From Deinococcus sp. (GTDB lineage Bacteria; Deinococcota; Deinococci; Deinococcales; Deinococcaceae): 13,315 nucleotides of DNA. The stretch is from the NCBI GenBank assembly GCA_018260375.1, contig JAGLBF010000060.1, positions 1-13,315 on the forward strand. The letters run 5' to 3'. Below are positions 1 to 6,931 of the stretch, in pieces. The notes under the pieces were generated by a model. That model saw only the letters and a program-made list of their open reading frames with translations. It did not search any database and was not told the origin of the DNA. The position numbers and the translations under genes were made by a program. Positions within the stretch are counted from its first letter, which is position 1. Each line of letters begins with the position of its first letter.

Positions 1-53
1 GCATCCGCTCGGATTGATTCGGAAGTACGCCAAATCAATCGGAATCCGTATCA
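1..53 (+). repeat. 140-bp dispersed element, right part only (cut by window edge)
   Basis: These bases match the last 53 bases of the element seen complete at 9473-9612, 11771-11910 and 13126-13265. They include the GATTGATT/AATCAATC hairpin (arms 13-20 and 32-39) and the right terminus AATCCGTATCA. The copy ends one base before the TAG stop codon (complement of 55-57) of the membrane-protein gene, so it forms the 3' flank of that gene. Confidence 0.9.
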
Positions 54-54
54 G

Positions 55-996
55 CTAGCGAATCACCTGCTCTTCTACAACGGCGTTTTCCCAGGGGTCA
101 CCGCCCAGCTTGGTGGCGAGCAGGGGTGCATCGAGTGCGCTAGCTGTAGCCTGCACAAAGCGCCGCGCCCAGACCACCATCATTATTTGCCAAATGAGGA
201 CAAGAACAGCCAGCAACAGTGGAATGGCCAGAACCAGAGAGAAAAGGCCCATTGGGGCAGAGTCACCAGCGCTGCTCCTAGCGGCCAAAAACGCCAGGGC
301 CACACCCGGAATGGAAATCAGTGCACTCAGCACCAGCAACACCAGCGCAAACATAAGCCAGCCGCTGAGTGTCTGGGCGCTGGGTAACACGGGCACGCCT
401 TCTCCACTGACGCGGCGCATCACCACCCCTAAAAATTTCTTGATGACTGCCAAAAATAACCAGCACATTGCGAGTAGCACTACATCTATCACAAAGCTGG
501 GAATCCCCATCACCAGGCTCAGCGCCGTACCCAGTCGGCCTGCATTGTCATCCACTAAACGCAGGATGCCGCTGAGCATACTGCTGCCCAATAACACAAC
601 AAGGTTGAGTAAGCCGCTGATAACTAAGAGCCACTGCCCCACCGTGAGCCACTTGAGCAGCGTAGTGACCTTAGCGGCCTCGAACTTGCGGCCTGTGCCT
701 ACGTAACCGGTCACCGTGCTCACGGCTTCTTGCAGGGCCCTCAGCGCCCGCAGTTGCACGGCTACCATTGCCATAGTCAGCAAAAGGCCCAGCGCTGACC
801 CCATAAAGCCCCAAATACCAAGCCAAGGGATATTGATATTGATGAAGGTAATAGCGACCACGCTGCCGATCAAGCCGAGCACTGCCAAAATATACGCCGA
901 TATATAAAGCAGCCCCAATGAACGACCGAGTTTATCGCCATACTGCTCAGCTTTTTGCTGTTCCAGAAGCTCACCAGAAAAAGAAGGGGAGGACAT
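55..996 (-). CDS. Polytopic membrane protein of unknown function
   Basis: I do not recognise the family. From the chosen start the protein has about 313 residues with six hydrophobic segments, roughly at residues 28-50, 57-80, 115-138, 158-185, 212-235 and 250-275. A charged N-terminus (about 25 residues with EQQKAEQYGDK) and a hydrophilic C-terminal tail (ending ENAVVEEQVIR) suggest an inner-membrane protein with both ends on the same side. The frame is open up to an ATG at 1047 (17 codons longer). I prefer the ATG at 996: the extra residues look unlike the rest, and a CATACT box lies 5 bp before it, as in the leaderless genes of this window. Neither start has a Shine-Dalgarno sequence. No catalytic motif is visible, so no function is assigned. 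It ends 2 bp from a dispersed repeat. Confidence 0.75.
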   Translation of the reverse strand: MSSPSFSGELLEQQKAEQYGDKLGRSLGLLYISAYILAVLGLIGSVVAITFININIPWLGIWGFMGSALGLLLTMAMVAVQLRALRALQEAVSTVTGYVGTGRKFEAAKVTTLLKWLTVGQWLLVISGLLNLVVLLGSSMLSGILRLVDDNAGRLGTALSLVMGIPSFVIDVVLLAMCWLFLAVIKKFLGVVMRRVSGEGVPVLPSAQTLSGWLMFALVLLVLSALISIPGVALAFLAARSSAGDSAPMGLFSLVLAIPLLLAVLVLIWQIMMVVWARRFVQATASALDAPLLATKLGGDPWENAVVEEQVIR

Positions 997-1047
997 GGCT
1001 AAGTATGACACAACATATATAAAAGATGTGTCAGGTGAAGCTGACAT

Positions 1048-1348
1048 AACCTATTTATTGCTCAGCAATCCGCTTTAGGCCACTGCACAAAAGAGAAAGA
1101 ATAAGGCAGAAAAAGCCCTGCAAAGAATACAAATGAGAATTAAGCAAAGAGTAAATCGATGGAATATGTCAATGCCTTAGCGCTTTCACTCATACGGATT
1201 GCGCTAAATTCTGGTGCAGTCGGGACAGCACTGATTATAATGGCCTAATTGTACTGGAACGGGGCGCAGCACATATTAAACAGCGGTTTGACCGTTTGAT
1301 GGGTTGCCCAGCTCTGTTTCATGTAGAGCTATTGCCCGTGACCCTCTG
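1048..1348. other. Intergenic region without a gene
   Basis: About 300 bases between the asparaginase stop and the membrane-protein gene. I see one degenerate fragment of the 140-bp repeat (about 1191-1227), a TATAAT at 1236-1241 (its overlapping complement also reads TATAAT) without a convincing -35 box, and an imperfect hairpin AGCTC/GAGCT (1310-1314, 1326-1330) without a T-run. No supported ORF was found. Confidence 0.6.
1191..1227 (+). repeat. Fragment of the left end of the 140-bp dispersed element
   Basis: The stretch starts TCATACGGATTG and continues GCTAAATTC, then CAGTCGGGA. This follows the left third of the complete copies (TCATACGGACTG, GCTAAATTC, CAGTCGGAA) with a few substitutions and a small deletion. 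Similarity stops after about 37 bases; there is no right end nearby. It looks like a decayed remnant. Confidence 0.75.
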
Positions 1349-2374
1349 CTAAAAATGTCCATCTGCAAAGACGGCCTCAATCTCCGGTTGGCTTAGGCCC
1401 ATGCTCAGCAGTACCAGCAACAGCAAGCGGGCCTTGTGCGCGTTGAGGAAACTCGCGGGGATAGCGCCTGCCCGCTGCAAGGTCGCGCCCCCGCCCGCGT
1501 AGCCGTAAAGCGGCAGCACTGGCCCCGCGTGGGTGCGGGTAGCAATCACCACTGGCTTGCCCTGAGCGCAGGTTTGGGTGATGAGGGGTAGCAGCTCAGC
1601 AGGCAGGTTGCCCGTACCCAGCGCAGCGATGACCAGCCCGTCAGCGCGCTGGGCGGCTTGGTCGTAGCCTTCGCCTTGCCAGCCCGCATAGGCGTACAAA
1701 ATCTCTACATGCGCGGGCTGCCCCCCAGGTACAAACAGCGGACGCGAGTGCAAAGGCAACTCGGGGCGGGCAAAGTAGTGCAGCGCCGCCGTGCCACCTA
1801 TATGATCTATGCGGCCTATTGGCCCTGGATAGCCGCCAAAGGCGTCAGGAGCGCTGCTATGAACTTTGGTGACTGTGCGCGCGTCAAAGAGGTCACCGCC
1901 AAAGGCCACCAGCGGCCCACGTCCCCGGGTAGCGGGATGCAGGGCCACACTCGCCGCGTCAAGCAGATTGCCTGGGCCATCCCAACTGGGTTCTTCGGCG
2001 TGGCGCATGCTGCCTGTCAGCACCACAGGTACAGGCGTAGCGAGCGTGAGGTGAAGGTAAAAGGCCGTTTCTTCCAGCGTGTCGGTACCGTGCGTAACCA
2101 CAATACCGCTGCTGCGGGGCGCTTGTTGCTCAATCTGCACTCGCAGCGCTTCCATATGGCGCGGTGTGACATGTGGGCTGGGCAAGTTAAACGCCTGAAT
2201 GTTGCTGACCTCTACGCTGGCAGGCAACCCTGGCACGCGGGGCGCTTCTTGCGGGGTCAGCGCGCCGCTGGCATCGGGCTTGCTGGCAATAGTGCCGCCC
2301 GTATGAAGGACGGTCAGGCGCTCAGAAGGCTGTGATGCAGAGGGCTGAAACTCAGAAGATTGGGGCTGGCGCAT
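1349..2374 (-). CDS. ansA: L-asparaginase
   Basis: Hydrolyses L-asparagine to aspartate and ammonia. The 341-residue protein has the two signature motifs of the asparaginase/glutaminase family: TGGTIAS at residues 25-31 with the nucleophile Thr28, and THGTDT at 94-99 with Thr97 and Asp98 of the second catalytic triad. Lys170 (VTKVHS) fits the conserved lysine. The loop after the first motif lacks the tyrosine found in E. coli AnsB. There is no signal peptide; the first 18 residues are polar and rich in Ser/Gln, so the enzyme is probably cytoplasmic. The ATG at 2374 is preceded by TACCCT with 7 bp between, a leaderless-type promoter, and no Shine-Dalgarno is seen. The gene lies 131 bp after trmB on the same strand but seems to have its own promoter. 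The symbol reflects the family; type I versus type II is not settled here. Confidence 0.93.
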   Translation of the reverse strand: MRQPQSSEFQPSASQPSERLTVLHTGGTIASKPDASGALTPQEAPRVPGLPASVEVSNIQAFNLPSPHVTPRHMEALRVQIEQQAPRSSGIVVTHGTDTLEETAFYLHLTLATPVPVVLTGSMRHAEEPSWDGPGNLLDAASVALHPATRGRGPLVAFGGDLFDARTVTKVHSSAPDAFGGYPGPIGRIDHIGGTAALHYFARPELPLHSRPLFVPGGQPAHVEILYAYAGWQGEGYDQAAQRADGLVIAALGTGNLPAELLPLITQTCAQGKPVVIATRTHAGPVLPLYGYAGGGATLQRAGAIPASFLNAHKARLLLLVLLSMGLSQPEIEAVFADGHF

Positions 2375-2381
2375 GGGTTAG

Positions 2382-2387
2382 AGGGTA
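2382..2387 (-). promoter_or_regulatory. Leaderless-type -10 box of the asparaginase gene
   Basis: On the minus strand TACCCT is followed by 7 bp and then the ATG at 2374. This is the same spacing as at cdd, the Sco gene and the P-loop gene. No good -35 hexamer is present 17 bp upstream. Confidence 0.5.
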
Positions 2388-2505
2388 GCATTCAGCATTC
2401 AGCGCTTTGCAAAAGAAGTGACACCAGCTTGTTTGACCAGGGCCAAAGCGACGGCTGATGACTGACAGTCTGCATACACTCCTCAGTACCCTCTGCCACC
2501 CACTC

Positions 2506-3513
2506 TCAGTACCCCCTGTGCTTCACCTCTGCCCCCAGGCTTGCCAGCCAGTCGGCAACAGCTCCTACAGCGGCCTTAACGCCGGGGGTGATGATGGGGC
2601 CACCAAAGCGCCCAAGGCGCACCAGTGATGAACCGTCAGCACGCTGGGTCACGTTGACCAGCACTTCCTGGGTCAGTTCGCCTTCTACCACATGGGCCAG
2701 TACCGTCAGCTCGTCGCGGCGCAGGCTGCGGTAAGCTTCAAGCAGCACCACCGTATAGCTGGGGCCGCGCAGGGTTTGTTTGTCAAAGGTAGTGAGATCA
2801 AGGGTGGCAGGCAAGGACAGTATGGCGTGTGGCAAGGCGTTCTCCTGGGGATCGGTGCCGCCTGTGCTGTAAGGCAACACAGGCGGCAAGGGTGCAAAGG
2901 TAGCGGCGGGCACATCTACCAGGTCGGTACCCAGCGCGACCATACGGGCGTGGTTGGGGCTCAGGCCCAGGCCCTCCCACTTGAGGGCGTACTTGGTCTC
3001 CAAAGCCGCCTGGGGCGCTGCGCCCGTCTCTACACGCATGGCTCCGCTCACCTGGGCTTCACGGCAGGCAAATTCAAAGTATTCATCATGGTCGGTGGTG
3101 AGCAGCAGCGCCCCGCCGACCTTAAGGCGGCTGGCAGCCAGGCGAAAAAAGGGCGCACGCAACAAGCGGTGCTCGACGTGTTCGGCCTTGGGCCAGGGGT
3201 CGGGAAAGTTGACGACCACCGTGTCCAGACTGCGCGGTGCAATGACCTGGGTGAGCAGCGGGGTCGCCATCAGCTTGGTGAGGTGGGCGTTGGCGAGCCC
3301 GGCCTCTTGTAGTCGGCGCTGGGCTTTGAGCAAGCTCACTCCGCTGATTTCCACGCCCAGATAATTGGGCGGCACGTCAAATGTAGCGGCATAAGCAGGC
3401 CAGAAGCGCCCGTCACCAAAGCCAATCTCCAGCACCCAGGGCCGTGTAGGGGTGTCTGGGTACAGTTGCGCGGCGGTGGTAGGAAATTGAAAGTCACTGA
3501 GTTGTTTGATCAT
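2506..3513 (-). CDS. trmB: tRNA (guanine-N7)-methyltransferase with C-terminal extension
   Basis: Methylates N7 of G46 in the variable loop of tRNAs using S-adenosylmethionine. The Rossmann methyltransferase core occupies roughly residues 22-200: SAM-binding motif EIGFGDG at 29-35, the acidic VEIS at 54-57, and the TrmB signature NFPDPWPK at 102-109 followed by H112 and the EHRLL stretch that resembles the family's HxxRR region. With 335 residues it is over 100 residues longer than the usual TrmB (about 210-240). The extra C-terminal part (about 200-335) begins with a Pro/Ala-rich linker (FAPLPPVLP) and continues as a folded-looking alpha/beta segment that I cannot assign. The start at 3513 fits the SAM domain; a TATAAT on the minus strand at 3538-3543 would give a leader of under 20 nt. 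No Shine-Dalgarno is seen. Confidence 0.93.
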   Translation of the reverse strand: MIKQLSDFQFPTTAAQLYPDTPTRPWVLEIGFGDGRFWPAYAATFDVPPNYLGVEISGVSLLKAQRRLQEAGLANAHLTKLMATPLLTQVIAPRSLDTVVVNFPDPWPKAEHVEHRLLRAPFFRLAASRLKVGGALLLTTDHDEYFEFACREAQVSGAMRVETGAAPQAALETKYALKWEGLGLSPNHARMVALGTDLVDVPAATFAPLPPVLPYSTGGTDPQENALPHAILSLPATLDLTTFDKQTLRGPSYTVVLLEAYRSLRRDELTVLAHVVEGELTQEVLVNVTQRADGSSLVRLGRFGGPIITPGVKAAVGAVADWLASLGAEVKHRGY

Positions 3514-3537
3514 AGAGGTGTGGGTTCTGGGTTAAAA

Positions 3538-3543
3538 ATTATA
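3538..3543 (-). promoter_or_regulatory. Candidate -10 box of trmB
   Basis: A perfect TATAAT reads on the minus strand 24 bp before the trmB ATG, preceded by GGC. No TTGACA-like box is present at the usual distance, so only the -10 element is supported. Confidence 0.45.
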
Positions 3544-3558
3544 GCCTATAGACAGAGC

Positions 3559-3698
3559 TTAGACGGATTCTGATTGATTTGGCGTACTTCCGAATCAATC
3601 CGAGCGGATGTGAGTGGGAACAGCATACGAACTGTGCGGTATGGAGCCGCAGGCGGCGCTTTTCCGACTGTGGTGGAATGGAGCGGCAGTCCGTATTA
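3559..3698 (-). repeat. 140-bp dispersed element, complete copy in reverse orientation
   Basis: This is the reverse complement of the elements at 9473, 11771 and 13126, with the same length and interior. Its termini have diverged (TTAGACGGATT at the low-coordinate end). The 15 bases TTAGACGGATTCTGA occur at 3559-3573 and again at 3696-3710, in the same orientation, so the end of the element is repeated just outside its other end. The 5-bp flanks AGAGC and GACGG do not match, so there is no target duplication. Confidence 0.9.
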
Positions 3699-3806
3699 GA
3701 CGGATTCTGAACAGTCGGCCACGTCAATCACGGCGTGAGGGTCGCCTGCGTAGCGATCAGACGTACTTCATGAACAGCCTGACCGGGTACATAGTCTTTG
3801 TATTGA

Positions 3807-3849
3807 GCTGTCACGGGGCTGTCTCACGGGGCTGTCTTGTCTCACGGGG
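3807..3849. repeat. Short tandem repeat at the stop codon of the GidA-like gene
   Basis: Three imperfect units follow one another: GCTGTCACGGG (3807-3817), GCTGTCTCACGGG (3818-3830) and GCTGTCTTGTCTCACGGGG (3831-3849). The third unit contains the stop codon (complement of 3842-3844) and the last codons of the GidA-like gene, so the array has grown out of, or into, the end of that gene. Confidence 0.75.
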
Positions 3850-4636
3850 ATGCTGTGCCGCCTTCCCCCAGCAGCAACCTTACCAGGCTGGCGGCGTTGT
3901 CTAGCACGCTGCGGTAGGTGTGTGTACCGGCTACGCAGCGGCCCAGGGCGTAGGTGTGATCTAGGCGGCGCAGGGCAAAGCCGTTATCCGCCAGTTCGCC
4001 GCCTGTAAGCACCTGAAAGCGCACTTCGTAGTGGGCGCTTTCAGGTGCGCTGCTCAACTGAGCGCTGCCACTGTCGTAGCCCAGGTACAAACCGTGCGCG
4101 GCGAGGTCATCTGCCAGAAAATCATACGCCACTTCGCTGAGTCGCCCCGCTTCCTCCAGTGTATCGCCCATCAGCAGCCGCCCCTTCAAAAAGGCCCCTA
4201 CCGCCAGCACCACCTTACTGGCGCGCAGGGTCGGGCCTTCCCAACTGCTCAGCGCCACCTCATCCCCCGTTTCATCGAGGCCCGTAATGCACGACTGCAA
4301 CAGGTGAATACCCGATGTACCCTCCAACTCAGCCTTGAGATGACGGTGAAACGCCCAGCTTTCTAAGCTGCCGCCCGCTGCCGCAACGTTTTGGCGCACC
4401 TGAGCAAAGAGGCTTCCGGGCGCAAAATCAGCCTGGGGTATAGCCTGCGGGTCATCAGCGGGTTGATACAGGTTACCCAGCGTGTCTAGCGCCTGCGATA
4501 CCAGCAGCACGTCGCGCCCAGCGCGGGCCAGCCGCCACGCTACCTCACAGCCCGCCAGCCCAGCTCCCACCACCGCCACGTCATAGAGGTGATGGCTTTG
4601 CGGCTGCGAGCGTGGGGGCAAGTTGGTTGTGAACAT
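3842..4636 (-). CDS. GidA-related (MnmG-like) short FAD-binding protein
   Basis: An FAD-dependent protein related to the N-terminal domain of the tRNA-modifying enzyme MnmG/GidA. The dinucleotide-binding motif VVGAGLAGCEVA lies at residues 22-33 (GxGxxG at 24-29). A second MnmG-like block, AVGAFLKGRLL at 146-156 followed by EEAGRLSE at 162-169, matches the GTFLRG...AGRxSE region of MnmG. The C-terminal ALGRCVAGTHTY segment probably closes the FAD site. With 264 residues it is under half of MnmG (about 620) and lacks its tRNA- and MnmE-binding C-terminal part; a stand-alone short form is known from Thermus thermophilus, so this is probably intact rather than truncated. Its substrate is unknown. 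The ATG at 4636 is preceded by TATCAT at 6 bp, a leaderless-type arrangement. The gene is divergent from the CBS-domain gene. Confidence 0.85.
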   Translation of the reverse strand: MFTTNLPPRSQPQSHHLYDVAVVGAGLAGCEVAWRLARAGRDVLLVSQALDTLGNLYQPADDPQAIPQADFAPGSLFAQVRQNVAAAGGSLESWAFHRHLKAELEGTSGIHLLQSCITGLDETGDEVALSSWEGPTLRASKVVLAVGAFLKGRLLMGDTLEEAGRLSEVAYDFLADDLAAHGLYLGYDSGSAQLSSAPESAHYEVRFQVLTGGELADNGFALRRLDHTYALGRCVAGTHTYRSVLDNAASLVRLLLGEGGTASP

Positions 4637-4642
4637 GGGGGA

Positions 4643-4648
4643 ATGATA
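4643..4648 (-). promoter_or_regulatory. Leaderless-type -10 box of the GidA-like gene
   Basis: TATCAT on the minus strand, 6 bp before the ATG at 4636. An AGGAGG lies about 30 bp upstream of the start, too far to act as its ribosome binding site. Confidence 0.45.
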
Positions 4649-4687
4649 ATGGCTGCGGGCCTCCTGCGTGCTATGCTACGCCTTAGC

Positions 4688-4765
4688 ATGGACGAGCCTC
4701 CCAGTTTTGGCCCCCCCACAAGCCTACTGAGTCACTTGATCTGTTGGGGGCCTACCTGTGAATGA
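4688..4765 (+). CDS. Possible 25-codon upstream ORF overlapping the CBS-protein start
   Basis: An ATG at 4688 opens 25 codons (MDEPPSFGPP..., last residues PTCE) ending in TGA at 4763-4765. The stop overlaps the GTG start of the next gene by 8 bp in another frame, so translation of the small ORF would deliver ribosomes to that start. TATGCT at 4672-4677 lies 10 bp before the ATG. The main gene itself has no clear Shine-Dalgarno, which makes a coupling role plausible. The peptide resembles nothing I know, and such a short ORF may be chance. Confidence 0.25.
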   Translation: MDEPPSFGPPTSLLSHLICWGPTCE

Positions 4766-6107
4766 CTGGCTGGGCATCGCCGCTTTGGTGGTGTTGGTGC
4801 TGATCAACGGCTTTTTTGTGGCGGCAGAATTTGCGTTGGTCAGCGTGCGGCGCACCCGCATTGACCAGCTTGCCGACGAGGGCAACCGCGCCGCCCGCGC
4901 CACCCAAGGCGCCCTTAAAAACCTGGATTTGTATATTGCCGCCACCCAGCTGGGCATCACTATGGCTTCGCTTGCCATCGGTTTTGTCGCTGAGCCCGCT
5001 ATAGAGCATCTGCTGGCGCCACTACTCAACCAGTCTAGCTTGTCGTCCGCTGCACAAAAGGGCGTGACCATTGGTATAGCCTTTGCCATCAGCACCATGC
5101 TGCACATTGTTTTTGGCGAGCTTGCGCCCAAATCGCTGGCCCTGCAACGCAATGAGCAGGTGTCGCTGAGCATCATCAGGCCGCTGCTGGCTTTTGCCGC
5201 CGTGTTTAGGCCGATTATCTACCTGCTCAACGCCATCGGTAACGGCGTAGTGCGGCTTTTTGGCCTTAGAGGGGTTACAGGCCACCACAACGCGCACTCT
5301 GAAGAAGAAATTCGCATGATTGTGTCGGCAAGCTCAGAAGAAGGTGTGCTAGAAGACGACGAAAAAGAACTGGTATACAACGTCTTTGACCTGTCTGACA
5401 CAGTGGTTCGCAGCGTAATGACGCCCCGCGTGGATATGGTGGTGGCGGACGGGGCCCTGTCTGTGCGCCGACTGCTTGAGCTTAACGCTGAGCACGGTTA
5501 TTCGCGTGTCCCTGTATACCAGGACACCCCTGATAACATCGTGGGCGTGGCACACACGGGCGACGTGCTGAGGCACTTAGAACACCTAGACCAACTGACC
5601 GTCAGTGAGGTGATGCGCCCCACTTTTTATGTGCCTGAAAGCATGAGTATCAAAGATCTGCTGACCAAAATGCGCCAGCGCAAAGCACACCTCGCCATCG
5701 TGGTCGACGAGTTTGGTGGCACGGCAGGTCTGGTCACTTTAGAAGATGCACTAGAAGAAATAGTGGGCGAAATCTATGACGAAACCGATGACGAAGAAGA
5801 AGTTCTGGTGCAAATCGTTGCCGAAGGCATATACCTTATGGACGCGTCACTCACTATAGGCGAGGCCGAAGAATACATAGACAGTAACTTGCAAGATGAA
5901 GAAGGTGACTTTGAAACACTGGCAGGCTTTATGACCAACCACTTTGGTGATATACCACCTGTGGGGGCTAATTTTGACCATGAGGGCTGGAACTTTAGTG
6001 TAGAACAGGCCGACGAACGCCGGGTGACTAAGGTGCTGGTGAAGCGCAGTGAGCAAAAGGGTTTTTTTGAGGAGACAATAGATAAATCATCAGCAGACCG
6101 AGACTAG
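4758..6107 (+). CDS. Hemolysin-family (DUF21/CNNM, CBS, CorC_HlyC) membrane protein
   Basis: A 449-residue inner-membrane protein of the CNNM/HlyC-CorC family, linked in other organisms to magnesium or cobalt efflux and ion homeostasis. The N-terminal DUF21 domain (about 1-190) has hydrophobic segments near 3-25, 60-85, 95-115 and 140-165 and the typical LINGFFVAAEFALVSVRR motif at 15-32. Two CBS modules follow (about 205-265, beginning SVMTPRVDMV, and 270-330, with SEVMRPTFYVP and the family motif VDEFGGTAGLVTLEDALEEI). The acidic stretch DETDDEEE leads to a C-terminal CorC_HlyC domain (about 350-435). The start is GTG at 4758. Transported ion and direction cannot be read from the sequence. 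Confidence 0.92.
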   Translation: MNDWLGIAALVVLVLINGFFVAAEFALVSVRRTRIDQLADEGNRAARATQGALKNLDLYIAATQLGITMASLAIGFVAEPAIEHLLAPLLNQSSLSSAAQKGVTIGIAFAISTMLHIVFGELAPKSLALQRNEQVSLSIIRPLLAFAAVFRPIIYLLNAIGNGVVRLFGLRGVTGHHNAHSEEEIRMIVSASSEEGVLEDDEKELVYNVFDLSDTVVRSVMTPRVDMVVADGALSVRRLLELNAEHGYSRVPVYQDTPDNIVGVAHTGDVLRHLEHLDQLTVSEVMRPTFYVPESMSIKDLLTKMRQRKAHLAIVVDEFGGTAGLVTLEDALEEIVGEIYDETDDEEEVLVQIVAEGIYLMDASLTIGEAEEYIDSNLQDEEGDFETLAGFMTNHFGDIPPVGANFDHEGWNFSVEQADERRVTKVLVKRSEQKGFFEETIDKSSADRD

Positions 6108-6120
6108 AGACCGAGACTAA
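6095..6120. repeat. Two tandem 13-bp units at the stop codon
   Basis: AGACCGAGACTAG (6095-6107) is followed directly by AGACCGAGACTAA (6108-6120). The first unit encodes the last residues and the TAG stop of the CBS-domain gene; the second unit lies just behind it. One base differs. Confidence 0.9.
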
Positions 6121-6233
6121 AGCATAGAAAAAGGCTTGAAAAGTCATAGAAGCGTTTTGGTGACTGATATAGTGATGAGTGTATAGCCCCCAACCTTCAG
6201 AAACTCGGTGCTATGTGTGTACATTCAGGCTTC

Positions 6234-6255
6234 TATACAGCTAGGCTTCTGTATA
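6234..6255. promoter_or_regulatory. Inverted repeat upstream of cdd
   Basis: TATACAG (6234-6240) and CTGTATA (6249-6255) form a perfect 7-bp inverted repeat with an 8-base centre, 45-66 bp before the cdd start codon. It could be an operator of cdd or a small hairpin. No regulator is linked to it. Confidence 0.3.
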
Positions 6256-6286
6256 AAGGGGCTATGGTTGCGTTTCCTCCAGCCGC

Positions 6287-6292
6287 TACACT
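6287..6292 (+). promoter_or_regulatory. Leaderless-type -10 box of cdd
   Basis: TACACT is followed by exactly 7 bp and the ATG at 6300. The hexamer and spacing are identical to those before the Sco gene and the P-loop gene. It also decides the cdd start. Confidence 0.6.
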
Positions 6293-6299
6293 GTCGGCT

Positions 6300-6698
6300 A
6301 TGGATACCTACACCTTTACGCTGCTGCTCGGGGCAGCACAAGCAGCTTATGCCCACGCCTACGCGCCGTACAGCCACTTTCAGGTGGGCGCGGCCCTGCT
6401 GGGGGCTGACGGGCAGGTGTATGCGGGCTGCAACGTAGAAAACGCCAGTTACGGCCTGACCCGCTGCGCCGAGCAAAGCGCCATACAAGGCATGAATACG
6501 GCGGGCGTGCGGCAGTTTGACGCGCTGGTGGTCTACAGCGAATCCACGCCACCCGCCTCACCCTGCGGGGCTTGCCGCCAGATTCTCTTTGAGTTTGCGC
6601 CGGGCGCCAAGGTAGCCTGCGTCAATCATTTGGGTGAGCGTCTGGATATACAGGTAAGCGAACTCCTGCCTCACGGTTTTCGGATGGCACAGGAGTAA
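6300..6698 (+). CDS. cdd: Cytidine deaminase
   Basis: Deaminates cytidine and deoxycytidine to uridine forms in pyrimidine salvage. The 132-residue length matches the homotetrameric zinc enzymes (for example B. subtilis Cdd). The zinc and catalytic residues are all present: Cys56 and Glu58 in RCAEQSA, and Cys89 and Cys92 in SPCGACRQ. The substrate segment GCNVENASYG lies at 43-52 and an N-terminal YAPYSHFQVGAAL block at 21-33. An in-frame upstream ATG at 6213 would add 29 residues that do not belong to the family. The ATG at 6300 gives the family length and sits 7 bp behind TACACT, so I choose it. The gene follows the CBS-domain gene after 192 bp but has its own promoter. Confidence 0.96.
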   Translation: MDTYTFTLLLGAAQAAYAHAYAPYSHFQVGAALLGADGQVYAGCNVENASYGLTRCAEQSAIQGMNTAGVRQFDALVVYSESTPPASPCGACRQILFEFAPGAKVACVNHLGERLDIQVSELLPHGFRMAQE

Positions 6699-6830
6699 AG
6701 GCCATTGAGCGGCCGCTCTTTCTATCAGCTGCTCTATGTCACCTCTATATTGCCTCTGAATTCTCTGTATCTCCTATCAAAAGCGGGCTGCGTTCTATTC
6801 CAGCACTGCTAGGAAAGCACCGATGGTGAT

Positions 6831-6917
6831 TTTATACCAGGGAACTCGTATTATTTCCTATGCCCGCTGGCCTTCTTTTATCGTGCTTTAACTAAGGTTC
6901 AAGTCGGAATCTGTACT
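6831..6917 (+). repeat. Second dispersed repeat family, diverged copy
   Basis: The interior (CGTATTATTTCCTATGCCCG to AAGGTTCAAGTCGGAATC) aligns with 11675-11735 with about one base in four changed. The left part is shortened. The right terminus GGAATCTGTACTA resembles the GGAATCCGTATCA end of the 140-bp family. Boundaries are approximate. It lies between the convergent cdd and Sco genes. Confidence 0.65.
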
Positions 6918-6931
6918 ATTTCAAAAATAAG

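Noticed and set aside
110..706. Long plus-strand ORF opposite the membrane-protein gene
   Set aside because: It is Thr/Ser/Arg-rich without any family character and lies fully antisense to a gene with clear membrane segments.
1310..1330. AGCTC/GAGCT hairpin as terminator of the asparaginase gene
   Set aside because: Only 5 bp of stem, 11-base loop and no T-run on the minus strand.
1658..2335. 225-codon plus-strand ORF
   Set aside because: It is antisense to the asparaginase gene, whose catalytic motifs are intact; the open frame is due to high GC content.
6213..6299. Longer cytidine deaminase from ATG 6213
   Set aside because: It would exceed the family length by 29 residues, and the promoter box lies inside this stretch.
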